NCBI RefSeq assembly: GCF_004354085.1
Contig: NZ_SMSE01000002.1
Coordinates: 992,001-1,056,000, forward strand
Direction of reading: 5' to 3'
Source: Seongchinamella unica
GTDB lineage: Bacteria; Pseudomonadota; Gammaproteobacteria; Pseudomonadales; Halieaceae
DNA length: 64,000 bases
Shown: piece after piece, positions 47,028 through 56,919 of the stretch
Layout: every line of letters begins with the position of its first letter
Position numbering within the stretch: the stretch's first letter is position 1
Made by a program: the position numbers and the translations under genes
Notes under the pieces: model-generated
What the model saw: only the letters and a program-made list of their open reading frames with translations
The model's database searches: none
What the model was told of the DNA's origin: nothing

Positions 47028-47082
47028 TTCCCAGGGGTGAGCCCGGTGCTAGAATAGCCGCTCTATCAGGAGTAGGGACACT

Positions 47083-47907
47083 ATGCTCGATATCAAACCA
47101 ATGGCGGGCGCCCTGGGCGCTGAAATCTACGGACTGGACCTGGGCCAGGCGCTGGGCGAAAGCGACTTCCTGCGCATCCGCAAGCTACTCAACGAATACC
47201 AGGTGATTTTTTTCCGGGACCAGGCGATCAACCCGGCCAATATGAAAGCGCTGGCCCTGTCTTTCGGCCCGGTGCAGACACACCCGGCATACGAGACCGT
47301 GGTCGGTTTCCCGGAGATTACCATCCTGGAAAGCACCGCCGAAAAGCCGACCAAGATCGAAGCCTGGCACACGGACATGACATTCCGGCCACACCCGCCC
47401 ATGGCAACCATGCTGAAGTCGGATATTGTCCCGGACCGCGGTGGCGACACCCTGTGGTCAAGTATGACCGTCGCCTACGACGCCCTGTCTTTCCATATGC
47501 AACGGTTTCTCGAGGAGTTAACCGCGGTGCATGACTTTTCCTGGGGGTTCAAGGAGAGCCTCGCCGAACCCGGCGGCAAGGAGCGACTGGCAGACGCGGT
47601 GGCGGCCAATCCACCGGTGCGGCACCCGGTGATCCGTACCCACCCGGAAACGGGCAAAAAGGCCATTTTTGTCAACTCCCTGTTTACCACCCACATCGAG
47701 GGACTGCGACGGGAGGAGAGCGACGCCCTACTGGCATTCCTGTTCCGCCACGTCACCACCGATGAATTCACCTGCCGTTTCCGGTGGCGCCCGGGAAGCC
47801 TCGCTATCTGGGACAACCGCTGTACCCAGCACAAGCCGGTTAACGACTATTTCCCGGCACACCGCCGCATGGAGCGCATCACCATCGACGGCGACAAGCC
47901 CTATTAG
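47083..47907 (+). CDS. TauD/TfdA-family Fe(II)/2-oxoglutarate dioxygenase
   Basis: A 274-residue dioxygenase of the TauD/TfdA type. The iron-binding triad is visible as HTD (H96, D98) in WHTDMTF and H250 in DNRCTQHKP; R261 or R262 probably binds the 2-oxoglutarate carboxylate. It hydroxylates a substrate using molecular oxygen, often cleaving sulfonates or ethers, but in this family the substrate ranges widely. It stands at the left end of the catabolic cluster, immediately before the convergent acyl-CoA dehydrogenase. Substrate is unknown. Confidence 0.85.
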   Translation: MLDIKPMAGALGAEIYGLDLGQALGESDFLRIRKLLNEYQVIFFRDQAINPANMKALALSFGPVQTHPAYETVVGFPEITILESTAEKPTKIEAWHTDMTFRPHPPMATMLKSDIVPDRGGDTLWSSMTVAYDALSFHMQRFLEELTAVHDFSWGFKESLAEPGGKERLADAVAANPPVRHPVIRTHPETGKKAIFVNSLFTTHIEGLRREESDALLAFLFRHVTTDEFTCRFRWRPGSLAIWDNRCTQHKPVNDYFPAHRRMERITIDGDKPY

Positions 47908-47924
47908 GGGCGGCGGCTCGAGAG

Positions 47925-49070
47925 CTAGACTTCCAGGGCACGAAAGCCCAGCGAATCATCCGCCGCCAGCAACTGCCCCAGTTTTTCCAACTGCTGGCTG
48001 CCGTTGCCGAGGGTGTAGCTGAGCTGTTTGGCCAGCAGGTAGAAGCGGTGTATCGGGTATTCCACGTCCGCGCCCATTCCCCCGTGCAGGTGCTGGGCCG
48101 TGCAAACCACCCGGTGCGCGGCGTCGCAGGCCCACCACTTTGCCGCCCGCACTTCCGCACGGGCGTCCCTGCCATTGCTGAGTCGCCACAGGGCCAGCCA
48201 GTAGGTCGTGCGAATCGCTTCCACGTCGATGTAGCTGTCGGCCATGCGCATGGCCAGGGCCTGGAAGCTGCCCAGCGGCACGCCAAACTGCTTGCGCTCA
48301 CTGACATAGGCCGCGGTGCGCTTCATGGCTTCTTCCGTTACCCCCACCTGCTGGGCGCACTGCGCGACGTTGGCCCGCTGCTCCAGCCAGTCGAGAATGT
48401 GCTCTCCCTGGCCGGCCTGCCCCAGCAGCGCATCCTTATCGAGCTTCACCCCGACCAGTGACAGGTGGGCGGCCCGCTGACCCGAAATACCAATCTCCAC
48501 CGGCGTCAGCGATACGCCGTCGGCAGCCGTGGGCACAATGAATACGCTGGTCTGTCCGTCCAGTTCTGCCGGTACCAGGATGTAGTCGGCCACGGCGCCG
48601 TCGGGCACCGCGGCCTTGACCCCATCGAGCACCCAGCCTTGATCGCCAGCGCTGGCAGTGACCGTCGTCCTTACCGCGCTGTTCATTCCCAGGTCGGCCA
48701 CCGCTGCACTGAGCTTCACCTCGCCGGCGGACATGCTGGCCAAAAGCTGCTGTTGATCTGCCGTGCCGAATTCAGCCAGCGGCAGGCCGCCGAGTACCAG
48801 GCTGGAAAACAGCGGTACCGGCGCAACGCGCCTGCCCTGCTCTTCCAGCACCAGGCACAGTTCGGTAAATCCCAGGCCACTACCGCCTGCCGTTTCGGGA
48901 ACCGCGATACCCAGCAATCCCTGCTCAGCCAACGTTGTCCAGAGCTGCTCGTCGTAGGCATGGTCTCCCCGGGAGAATGTCAGCATAAACTCGTCGGTCG
49001 CCCGGTCAGTGAATATCTGGTAAGCCAGCTCACGAATCGCGTTCTGGTCGTCGCTAAATTTGAAGTCCAT
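47925..49070 (-). CDS. Acyl-CoA dehydrogenase (FadE28/ChsE1-like subunit)
   Basis: A 381-residue flavin acyl-CoA dehydrogenase. Family segments include LGIAVPETAGGSGLGFTELCLVLEEQGR and ERKQFGVPLGSFQALAMRMADSYI; the C-terminal QHLHGGMGADVEYPIHRFYLLAKQ resembles the FadE28-type subunits. In the cholesterol pathway FadE28 and FadE29 form a heterotetramer that oxidises the side-chain CoA thioester. A FadE29-like gene lies beyond TetR, so a heteromeric pair is plausible. Its own FAD and catalytic sites cannot be judged without alignment. It is convergent with the dioxygenase and downstream of TetR on the same strand. Confidence 0.82.
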   Translation of the reverse strand: MDFKFSDDQNAIRELAYQIFTDRATDEFMLTFSRGDHAYDEQLWTTLAEQGLLGIAVPETAGGSGLGFTELCLVLEEQGRRVAPVPLFSSLVLGGLPLAEFGTADQQQLLASMSAGEVKLSAAVADLGMNSAVRTTVTASAGDQGWVLDGVKAAVPDGAVADYILVPAELDGQTSVFIVPTAADGVSLTPVEIGISGQRAAHLSLVGVKLDKDALLGQAGQGEHILDWLEQRANVAQCAQQVGVTEEAMKRTAAYVSERKQFGVPLGSFQALAMRMADSYIDVEAIRTTYWLALWRLSNGRDARAEVRAAKWWACDAAHRVVCTAQHLHGGMGADVEYPIHRFYLLAKQLSYTLGNGSQQLEKLGQLLAADDSLGFRALEV

Positions 49071-49100
49071 GACGTTATGCCTCTGTCAACGCCTCGCCGG

Positions 49101-49799
49101 TCACCTTGCCATGGCTGCGAGGTTGCGTGTGTAATGAAGCTGCTTCTCCTCGGGATGTTCGAGAAACAGGGCGCGATAAAACATGGTGGACATCAGTTCT
49201 GCGAACTGCTCCACCGTCAGCTTTGCAGCGAGTAACGGCTCGCTGCGGTTAATGAAATATTCCCGTATCAGGCCCTCACCGATTCCGGCCAGGGAATACA
49301 CCACCATCAGTGCCTGATGACGCTTGAAGTGCACGTCCCGGAACAGGACCGGCATCAGGTCCACCAGCCACATCAGCTGGCTGCGGTAGTTTTCCCGCAG
49401 CATGGCCCCGAACTCGGGATCCTCATCTGCCAGCTGCAACAGGCAGCGCATGATGCCTGGTCGCCTGGCATAACTGCGCACGATCACCAGGTTGTGGGCG
49501 TATATCCGGCTGTACCAGTCCCCGGGCTGGACGTCTTTCTCGATTTCCGCGGGGTCCTGGTTTGCCCGGGAAAACTCGGTCAACACCTCGACGGTCAACG
49601 ACTTCAGGTCGTTGAAATAGTGATAGAACAGCCCCTGGGCCATCCCCGCCTCGCGGGTCACATCCGCGATGCGCATCCTGTGGTAGCCATCCCGCTCCAG
49701 CACGGTCAGTGCCGCGTCCTTGAGCCGGGCACGCGCTTTCTCACCCTTGGCACTGAGGGGCTTCATTGCGCTGGTCTTTGTCGCTGTCGATCTGGCCAT
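49101..49799 (-). CDS. TetR-family transcriptional regulator
   Basis: A 232-residue regulator with an N-terminal helix-turn-helix (about 30-75: GYHRMRIADVTREAGMAQGLFYHYFNDL) and a ligand-binding C-terminal half of the KstR/acyl-CoA-responsive type. It probably represses the flanking dehydrogenase genes and releases DNA when bound by an acyl-CoA pathway intermediate. The start at 49799 is chosen because the HTH region follows soon after; longer readings run through the divergent operator. It is divergent from the second acyl-CoA dehydrogenase, with a perfect operator candidate in between. Confidence 0.87.
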   Translation of the reverse strand: MARSTATKTSAMKPLSAKGEKARARLKDAALTVLERDGYHRMRIADVTREAGMAQGLFYHYFNDLKSLTVEVLTEFSRANQDPAEIEKDVQPGDWYSRIYAHNLVIVRSYARRPGIMRCLLQLADEDPEFGAMLRENYRSQLMWLVDLMPVLFRDVHFKRHQALMVVYSLAGIGEGLIREYFINRSEPLLAAKLTVEQFAELMSTMFYRALFLEHPEEKQLHYTRNLAAMAR

Positions 49800-49812
49800 G
49801 ACAATAAAATAG

Positions 49813-49834
49813 TTGAATTTGAATTCAATTTCAA
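49813..49834. promoter_or_regulatory. Candidate TetR operator
   Basis: A 22-base inverted repeat centred on GAATTC: TTGAA at 49813-49817 pairs with TTCAA at 49830-49834, and TGAATTCA at 49820-49827 is a full palindrome. It sits in the 69-base gap between the divergent TetR and acyl-CoA dehydrogenase genes, in the right place for control of both. Confidence 0.75.
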
Positions 49835-49868
49835 TAATATTATGCAGTCTCGACACGAGGAAACTGCC

Positions 49869-51041
49869 ATGCACGTTGAATACACCGACGCCCAGAAAGA
49901 ATTAAGGCGGGAATTTCGCGCCTATTTCTCCGACCTGATCAAACCGGAGTACCGCGAGGAACTGCGCAACGCCGAAAGCGGCGATCTGTATAAGGAACTC
50001 ATTCGCCAGCAGGGCAAGGACAACATGCTGGCCGTCGGCTGGCCCGAGGAATACGGCGGTCGCGGGCTGACCCAGTCGGAACAACTCATCCGCTACGAGG
50101 AAGCCCTGCTGGCGGAAGCACCCACCCCCTTCGTGACCCTGAATACGGTTGGCCCGGCAATCATGAGCCGTGGTACGGAGGAACAGAAGAAGCGATTCCT
50201 GCCCGGAATCGCCGCCGGTGAGCTCCACTTTTCCATCGGCTACAGCGAACCCTCTGCGGGAACGGACCTGGCGGCACTCACCACATCTGCAGTCAGGAAC
50301 GGTGACCATTATCTCGTTAACGGCAGCAAGGTCTTCACCAGTGGCGCCGAGGGTGCCGACTACATTTTCCTGGCCGCGCGCACCGACCCGGATGCCCCCA
50401 AGCACAAGGGCATTTCGATCCTGGTTGCGGACACCAGCGATCCCGGTTTCTCCCGGGGTGACATCCACACCATGGGCGGTGTGCACACCAACGTCACCTA
50501 CTACGAAAACGTCAAGGTTCCCCTGGACATGATTATCGGCGAGGAAAACGCCGGCTGGCGGCTGATTACCGAACAGCTCAACCACGAACGGGTAGGACTC
50601 GCGGCCTGGGGAATACAGGGCTGGAAGCTGTTCCGGGATGTGATGAGTTGGGCCAGGAATACCCGGGGTGCAAACGGTGAGCGGGTAATTGATGACCCCA
50701 CGGCCCAGCGCAACCTCGCCGAGGTCTATTCCCACCTGGAAGCGATGCGGGTCATGAACGCGCGCATGTCGTGGCAACTGGACCAGCAGACCATGGACCC
50801 GGTCTTTCCCTCCGCCATCAAGGTCTACTCCACCGAGATCATGCTGGAAATCTGCCGCCTGCTGATGGACGTGGTCGGGCCGCATTCCCTGATCGCCGGT
50901 GGCAGCGAGGGCGCGGTACTCCATGGCAACCTGGAGCATGAATACCGCCGGGCCACGATCAATACCTTTGGCGGCGGGGTGGTGGAAGTGCTGCGCGGGC
51001 TGGTGGCGACTCACGGCCTTGGCATGCCCCAGCACCGCTGA
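49869..51041 (+). CDS. Acyl-CoA dehydrogenase (FadE29/ChsE2-like subunit)
   Basis: A 390-residue acyl-CoA dehydrogenase. The FAD/acyl-CoA fold is complete (GWPEEYGGRGLTQSEQLI, IGYSEPSAGTDLAAL, GSKVFTSGAEGADYIFLAARTD), and the C-terminal INTFGGGVVEVLRGLVATHGLGMPQ matches FadE29-type subunits. It would oxidise a side-chain acyl-CoA, alone or with the FadE28-like partner. GAGGAA precedes the ATG at 49869. The gene heads a run of four that matches the order of the mycobacterial igr operon. Confidence 0.85.
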   Translation: MHVEYTDAQKELRREFRAYFSDLIKPEYREELRNAESGDLYKELIRQQGKDNMLAVGWPEEYGGRGLTQSEQLIRYEEALLAEAPTPFVTLNTVGPAIMSRGTEEQKKRFLPGIAAGELHFSIGYSEPSAGTDLAALTTSAVRNGDHYLVNGSKVFTSGAEGADYIFLAARTDPDAPKHKGISILVADTSDPGFSRGDIHTMGGVHTNVTYYENVKVPLDMIIGEENAGWRLITEQLNHERVGLAAWGIQGWKLFRDVMSWARNTRGANGERVIDDPTAQRNLAEVYSHLEAMRVMNARMSWQLDQQTMDPVFPSAIKVYSTEIMLEICRLLMDVVGPHSLIAGGSEGAVLHGNLEHEYRRATINTFGGGVVEVLRGLVATHGLGMPQHR

Positions 51042-51084
51042 TCATTCGCAGTACCGGCAACAGGAACCACACTGAGGTTTAGCA

Positions 51085-52041
51085 ATGACACCAGAAGAAC
51101 AAAAAGCGTTCGAAGACAGAATCTACGCCTACGTCGGTGTAAAGGTCTGTGAGCGAACAGCAGCCAAGGACGCGGTCAACCCGGCCATGATTCGCCACTG
51201 GGCCGAAGCGATGGGCGACACCAATCCCGCCTATACCGACGAGACCTGGGCAGCGAACAGCAGGCGCGGCAAGACCATCGCACCGCCAGCCATGATGTAT
51301 GCCTGGAATCAGGAGGGCTTTACCGTCACCCGCGGCCGCGCCTCTGATCCGCAAACCGACATGGTCGAGTTATTTAACGAGTACGGGTTCACCGGCGTTC
51401 TCGGGACCAACGTGACCCAGGAATATTTCAAGGAGGTGAGCCCGGGCGACACTCTCTACCTGGAAATGGAGATAGACAGTATTTCCGAGCGCAAGGCCAC
51501 TGCCCGTGGTATCGGGTACTTCTTCGAAACCCTGGCGACCTTCAGTGACCAGAACGGCGAGAAGGTCGGCACCCAGCGGTTCCGGGTGCTCAAGTTCATC
51601 CCCCAGGAACAGCCGACAGCAGCGACCGGCGACGACAAGCTGGAAGTCCCCACCCGCATTCCCTCCCCCCGGGGCCATGACAATGGCTGGTGGTGGCAGG
51701 CCGTGGACGAGGGCAAGCTGTTGATCCAGCGCTGCAAACGTTGCCAGGTATTGCGCCACCCGCCACGCCCGATGTGCGGGGAATGCCAGTCCCTGGAATG
51801 GGACTCCATCGAATCAGGCATGGAGGGCGAGGTGATCTCGTACACCTGCCTGCGTCACCCGGCGATCCCCGGCTACCCGAAGGATCCAGTGTGCGCCGTG
51901 ATCAAACTGGCGGAAGGCACCAACCTCGTTGCCAACATCGTCGGCTGCGACTATGACGACGTGTTCATCGGCATGAAGCTCAAGGGCAGGATCGAACAGG
52001 TCGATGAAAAAACCACGCTGCCGCAGTTCTATCCGGCATAA
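51085..52041 (+). CDS. MaoC-DUF35 fusion (ChsH2-like hydratase subunit)
   Basis: A 318-residue fusion. Residues ~15-170 form a MaoC hot-dog domain and residues ~195-318 form a DUF35 (rubredoxin-like zinc ribbon plus OB fold), with zinc cysteines C217, C220, C231 and C234 in RCKRCQ...MCGEC. This architecture is the ChsH2 subunit of the steroid enoyl-CoA hydratase and its DUF35 part binds the Ltp2-type aldolase. The MaoC half has no obvious Asp-His catalytic pair, as expected if the small partner supplies the active site. It is 43 bases after the dehydrogenase and 13 before the partner. Confidence 0.86.
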   Translation: MTPEEQKAFEDRIYAYVGVKVCERTAAKDAVNPAMIRHWAEAMGDTNPAYTDETWAANSRRGKTIAPPAMMYAWNQEGFTVTRGRASDPQTDMVELFNEYGFTGVLGTNVTQEYFKEVSPGDTLYLEMEIDSISERKATARGIGYFFETLATFSDQNGEKVGTQRFRVLKFIPQEQPTAATGDDKLEVPTRIPSPRGHDNGWWWQAVDEGKLLIQRCKRCQVLRHPPRPMCGECQSLEWDSIESGMEGEVISYTCLRHPAIPGYPKDPVCAVIKLAEGTNLVANIVGCDYDDVFIGMKLKGRIEQVDEKTTLPQFYPA

Positions 52042-52054
52042 GGAGAGCCAGGCA

Positions 52055-52486
52055 ATGAGTGAGTACACCACACTGAATTACGCCGATGTCCACGTCGGCG
52101 ACAAACTCCCGGAACTGGCGATCGACATTACCACCGGCCTGATCGTGGGCGGGGCAATGGCGACCCGGGACTATGAGCCCGTACATCATGACAAGTCTGC
52201 GGCCCAGGCAACCGGGCTGCCGGACGTGTTCATGAACATCCTGACCAGCCAGGGCCTGATGAGCCGCTTTGTCACCGACTGGAGTGGCCCGGAGGCTGTG
52301 ATCAGGAAACTGGACCTGAAACTGGGGGCGCCCAACCTGCCAGGCATGGTGATGACGATCAGCGGCGAAGTCACTGACAAGGATGACAGCAGCGGCCAGG
52401 TCAGCATTGCGGTTGTCGGTGAGAACAACATCTGGGGCATGCACATGCAGGGCACCGTCACTATCGCATTGCCGCAGGAGGCCTAG
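52055..52486 (+). CDS. MaoC dehydratase (ChsH1-like subunit)
   Basis: A 143-residue hot-dog protein. The catalytic hydratase motif RDYEPVHHD with D39 and H44 is visible, so this subunit would hold the active site of a heteromeric enoyl-CoA hydratase with the preceding fusion protein. The FMNILTSQGLMSRFVTDW segment matches ChsH1-type sequences. AGGAGAG lies before the ATG. It would hydrate an alpha,beta-unsaturated side-chain CoA ester. The downstream thiolase-like gene starts three bases after its stop. Confidence 0.86.
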   Translation: MSEYTTLNYADVHVGDKLPELAIDITTGLIVGGAMATRDYEPVHHDKSAAQATGLPDVFMNILTSQGLMSRFVTDWSGPEAVIRKLDLKLGAPNLPGMVMTISGEVTDKDDSSGQVSIAVVGENNIWGMHMQGTVTIALPQEA

Positions 52487-52489
52487 ACC

Positions 52490-53665
52490 GTGGTAGCCAA
52501 TATCAGAGACAAGGCCGCCATTGTCGGCGTGGCCAACACAGCGTTTTCCAAGGACTCCGGCGTTTCCGAACTCAGCCTGGCCGTGCAGGCCATCAAGGGC
52601 GCCTGCGACGACGCCGGCATTCATCCCCGAGAAATAGACGGCTTTGCCACGTTCACCCTGGACACCAACGACGAGATCGAGGTGGCCCGCGCCCTGGGCT
52701 GCGGCGATCTCACGTTCTGGGGACGTTCGCACTATGGCGGCGGCGCCGCCACCGGTTCGCTGCACCAGGCGGTAATGGCAGTGGCCACCGGCATGGCCGA
52801 GTGTGTCGCGGTGTTCCGCGCCCTCAACGGTCGCTCCGGACACCGCTACTCCCAGGGAGTATCGGGCGAACTGCTGACAGCGGACGCCATCCACTGGGGC
52901 TGGTATACACCCTATGGACTGCTGACCCCCGCCTCCTGGACAGCCATGATCACCCAACGCTGGATGCACCGAACCGGTGTCACCAAGGAGGCAATGTTTG
53001 AGGTGGCCCGCTGCACCCGGGAGTACGCGGTCAGCAATCCCAACGCCTTTTTCCACGGCCAGCCGCTGGATCGTGACACCTACTTCAATGCGCGCATGAT
53101 CGCCGATCCACTGCAGCTGTTCGATTGCTGCCAGGAGAGCGATGGCGGCTCGGCCATCATTGTCACCACCCCGCAAAGGGCCCGGGACCTGAAGCAACCC
53201 GTGGTGACCGTCAAGGGCGTGGCCCAGGCCTCTGCCCAGGGCCAGGAACAGATGACCTCCTTTTACCGCGACGAAATCTCCGACGTCAGCGAACACCGCA
53301 TCGCCGCGGGTGACTGCTACGAAATGAGCGGTCTGCGCCCAAGCGACATCGATGCCGCGGTTATCTATGATGCATTCACGCCCAATGTGCTACTGCAGCT
53401 CGAGGCCTGGGACTTCTGCAAATTCGGTGAGGCGGGAGACTTTGTCCTGGACGGCAACCTCCGCCCGGATGGCCGCCTGCCCACCAACACCCACGGGGGC
53501 CAGTTGAGCGAGGCCTACATCCATGGTGTTAACGGCCTGGTGGAGGCCACCCGCCTGGTCCGCGGCCAATCGGTCAACCAGCCGGGCAAACAGGTTGATC
53601 ACGCGCTGGTCACCTCGGGGGTGGGTATTCCCACCGGCGGGGCCATCCTGGGCAAACTCGACTAG
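52490..53665 (+). CDS. Ltp2-like thiolase/retro-aldolase
   Basis: A 391-residue thiolase-superfamily protein of the lipid-transfer (SCP-x thiolase/Ltp2) type. In the steroid pathway Ltp2 and the DUF35 part of ChsH2 form a retro-aldol enzyme releasing propionyl-CoA. Segments include VANTAFSKDSGVSELSLAVQAIKGACDDAGI and AVIYDAFTPNVLLQLEAWDFC. The usual thiolase Cys-nucleophile motif is not obvious; Ltp2-type enzymes use tyrosines instead. It starts at GTG 52490. Order and partners support the aldolase assignment; the substrate is inferred. Confidence 0.83.
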   Translation: MVANIRDKAAIVGVANTAFSKDSGVSELSLAVQAIKGACDDAGIHPREIDGFATFTLDTNDEIEVARALGCGDLTFWGRSHYGGGAATGSLHQAVMAVATGMAECVAVFRALNGRSGHRYSQGVSGELLTADAIHWGWYTPYGLLTPASWTAMITQRWMHRTGVTKEAMFEVARCTREYAVSNPNAFFHGQPLDRDTYFNARMIADPLQLFDCCQESDGGSAIIVTTPQRARDLKQPVVTVKGVAQASAQGQEQMTSFYRDEISDVSEHRIAAGDCYEMSGLRPSDIDAAVIYDAFTPNVLLQLEAWDFCKFGEAGDFVLDGNLRPDGRLPTNTHGGQLSEAYIHGVNGLVEATRLVRGQSVNQPGKQVDHALVTSGVGIPTGGAILGKLD

Positions 53666-53744
53666 TGGATTCTCCAGGACCAGGGCCCGCCGCCCGGTCC
53701 GCTAAGGCCGGCTACTGCCGGCAATCGCATACAAAGGTGATCAC

Positions 53745-54956
53745 ATGTTCCAAGGCTGGAAAGTAGTAGGTGGCGGCTTCACCGCGCAATTGTTCGTGGT
53801 GGGCTTCCTCACTTATGCGGTAAGCCTGCTGGTAACGCCGGTACAGGCCGAGTTCGGGGTTAGTCTGGAACAGGTGATGTACAGCCTGACCGCCGCCACG
53901 TTTCTCGGCCTGTTCATGCAACCCGTAGCCGGCGCGATGATCGACCGCTTTTCGGTACGCGGCATCATGATCGCCGGCTCGGTTCTGTACGCCCTGGGGC
54001 TTTACCTCACCTCCATCGCCCAGTCTATCGGCCAGTATATCGCTGCCTTCGCCCTCACCATGGCCATCGCCAATGCCCTGGCAGGCTCGATGTGCAGCTC
54101 CGCCGTTATCTCCCGCTGGTTTGTCGCCAGCCGCGGTCGCGCACTGGGCATTGCCGCCCTGGGAACCTCGGTCGGCGGTGTCGTTATTCCGGCACTGGTC
54201 AGTTACTGGCTGGGCACCGACGGCTGGCGGGGGGCGCTGGAAAACCTGGCCTGGTGTGTACTGTTACTCATGATGCCGGTGGTGGCCCTGAGCGTTCGCG
54301 ATCACCCGGCCGACCTGGGGCTCCACCCGGAAGGACTCGCCGAATCCCCGCCGGAGCCCACCGGTACAGCGCCCAACCAGGACATGCGCGGTATTTTGCG
54401 CTCCCCGCCATTCTGGTATCTCGGGCTGGCCCTGGGGCTGCTGTTCAGCGCCTACTCGGCCGTACTGTCCAACATCAGCCCTTACGCCATCAACCTGGGC
54501 AGCAGCAAGGAACAGGCGTCCGCGCTGATCATGGCGGTGGCGGTCACCGGCTTCATCGGCAAGATACTGTTTGGCATTGCCGCCGACCGCTTCAGCCTGA
54601 AGGCCGCCCTGTGGACGGCACAGGGGCTGGTTGCCGCGTCTTTCCTGGTGCTGGCACAGGAACCGGGGCACGGCGTGATGCTGCTGGGGACATCGCTGCT
54701 GGGACTGGCTGCCGGCGGCATGCTGCCCGTATGGGGCGCGATGATGGCGCAATTGTTCGGCCTGGGGAGTTACGGTCGAGCCATGGGGCTGATGGGACCG
54801 GTTATTACGCTCTGCGTCATGCCGGGTTTTGCGGTGATAGGCCGCATGTATGACAGCCTGGGCAGCTATACGCCCAGCCTCTACTTCTTCGCCGGGGTCT
54901 GTGCCGTCTCCGCGCTGCTGCTGGCGCCCCTGCGCTTACCGGCCAGGCGCGACTGA
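53745..54956 (+). CDS. MFS transporter
   Basis: A 403-residue inner-membrane major facilitator with twelve predicted helices. The central conserved region between helices 2 and 3 (GAMIDRFSVRGIMIAGSVL) and the equivalent in the second half (LFGIAADRFSLKAAL) fit a monocarboxylate/oxalate-formate antiporter-like MFS. It may take up the substrate of the catabolic cluster. The substrate cannot be read from sequence. It lies 79 bases after the Ltp2-like gene and converges with the next MaoC gene. Confidence 0.83.
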   Translation: MFQGWKVVGGGFTAQLFVVGFLTYAVSLLVTPVQAEFGVSLEQVMYSLTAATFLGLFMQPVAGAMIDRFSVRGIMIAGSVLYALGLYLTSIAQSIGQYIAAFALTMAIANALAGSMCSSAVISRWFVASRGRALGIAALGTSVGGVVIPALVSYWLGTDGWRGALENLAWCVLLLMMPVVALSVRDHPADLGLHPEGLAESPPEPTGTAPNQDMRGILRSPPFWYLGLALGLLFSAYSAVLSNISPYAINLGSSKEQASALIMAVAVTGFIGKILFGIAADRFSLKAALWTAQGLVAASFLVLAQEPGHGVMLLGTSLLGLAAGGMLPVWGAMMAQLFGLGSYGRAMGLMGPVITLCVMPGFAVIGRMYDSLGSYTPSLYFFAGVCAVSALLLAPLRLPARRD

Positions 54957-54993
54957 GTGCCACCGGCAGGACCGGGGGCACCGCCAACCCTGC

Positions 54994-55461
54994 CTACATG
55001 TAAATAAACATCAGTTCGTAGATCAATGCCGGGCGATCATCCTGGCCTACCACGTGCACCTGCTGCTCCAGCACCATCCTGGTGCCCTTGGGAGTGGCAC
55101 TCACCTCTTTTACCCGGCTGCGACTGTGAATCGAGCACCCCACCGGAACCACACCGGTAAAGCGCAGCTTGTCGGAGCCGTAGTTGAGCATGTTGTTGAA
55201 GCCGGTGACCTCATAGGTTTGCTCCGCGCGCATTTTCGGCAGCAATACCAGGGTAAGAAAGCCGTGCGCAATCGTGCAGCCGAAGGGGCTGTCAGTTTTC
55301 GCCTTCTCCGGATCGGTGTGAATCCAGTAGTCGTCACCGCTCAACTCGGCAAACTGGTTGACCATGTCCTGGGTTATTTCCAGCTCGCTGCTCCAGGGAC
55401 CGAACTCGTCGCTCACCAGTTCCTGCATGGCCTCGACATCGTCGTACTTATACTGCTTCAT
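54994..55461 (-). CDS. MaoC family enoyl-CoA hydratase
   Basis: A 155-residue hot-dog-fold hydratase. The motif SGDDYWIHTDPEKA contains D43 and H48, followed by CTIAHGFLTLVLLPKM, typical of (R)-enoyl-CoA hydratases. It may act in beta-oxidation of the cluster's substrate. GGAG lies eight bases before the ATG at 55461; the longer reading to 55608 is a weak leader. It is divergent from the thiolase gene and shares a 270-base control region with it. Confidence 0.84.
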   Translation of the reverse strand: MKQYKYDDVEAMQELVSDEFGPWSSELEITQDMVNQFAELSGDDYWIHTDPEKAKTDSPFGCTIAHGFLTLVLLPKMRAEQTYEVTGFNNMLNYGSDKLRFTGVVPVGCSIHSRSRVKEVSATPKGTRMVLEQQVHVVGQDDRPALIYELMFIYM

Positions 55462-55630
55462 AAGGGATGCTCCGATAGTTTCCAAAGCCCGCATTCTAAG
55501 CGCGCAAGGCCCGGACAGGAGAGCAAAAACCGTAGCGAAGCGAGCGCGGGATAACCTGCTAAACCACTGTGTTTTATCGATTTTCCCAGCTGTAGCCGGC
55601 AGGCTCAAAACGGCAGAATAGGTAGCCTTT

Positions 55631-55649
55631 AATGACGCAATCTGTCATT
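55631..55649. promoter_or_regulatory. Candidate operator between MaoC and thiolase genes
   Basis: AATGAC (55631-55636) and GTCATT (55644-55649) form a 6-base inverted repeat spaced by seven bases in the shared 270-base divergent region. A small hairpin GCACC-TGCG-GGTGC lies in the thiolase leader at 55699-55712. Both are suggestive only. The rest of the region has no recognised gene. Confidence 0.4.
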
Positions 55650-55677
55650 GCCCCGGATTTCCAGTGCAGTAGACTGA

Positions 55678-56907
<1,230 letters not shown>

Positions 56908-56919
56908 GGAGAACACTGC

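Noticed and set aside
51980-53296. 438-residue minus-strand open frame over the ChsH1/Ltp2-like genes
   Set aside because: It is antisense to two well-supported genes and its composition is Gly/His/Val-rich without motifs.
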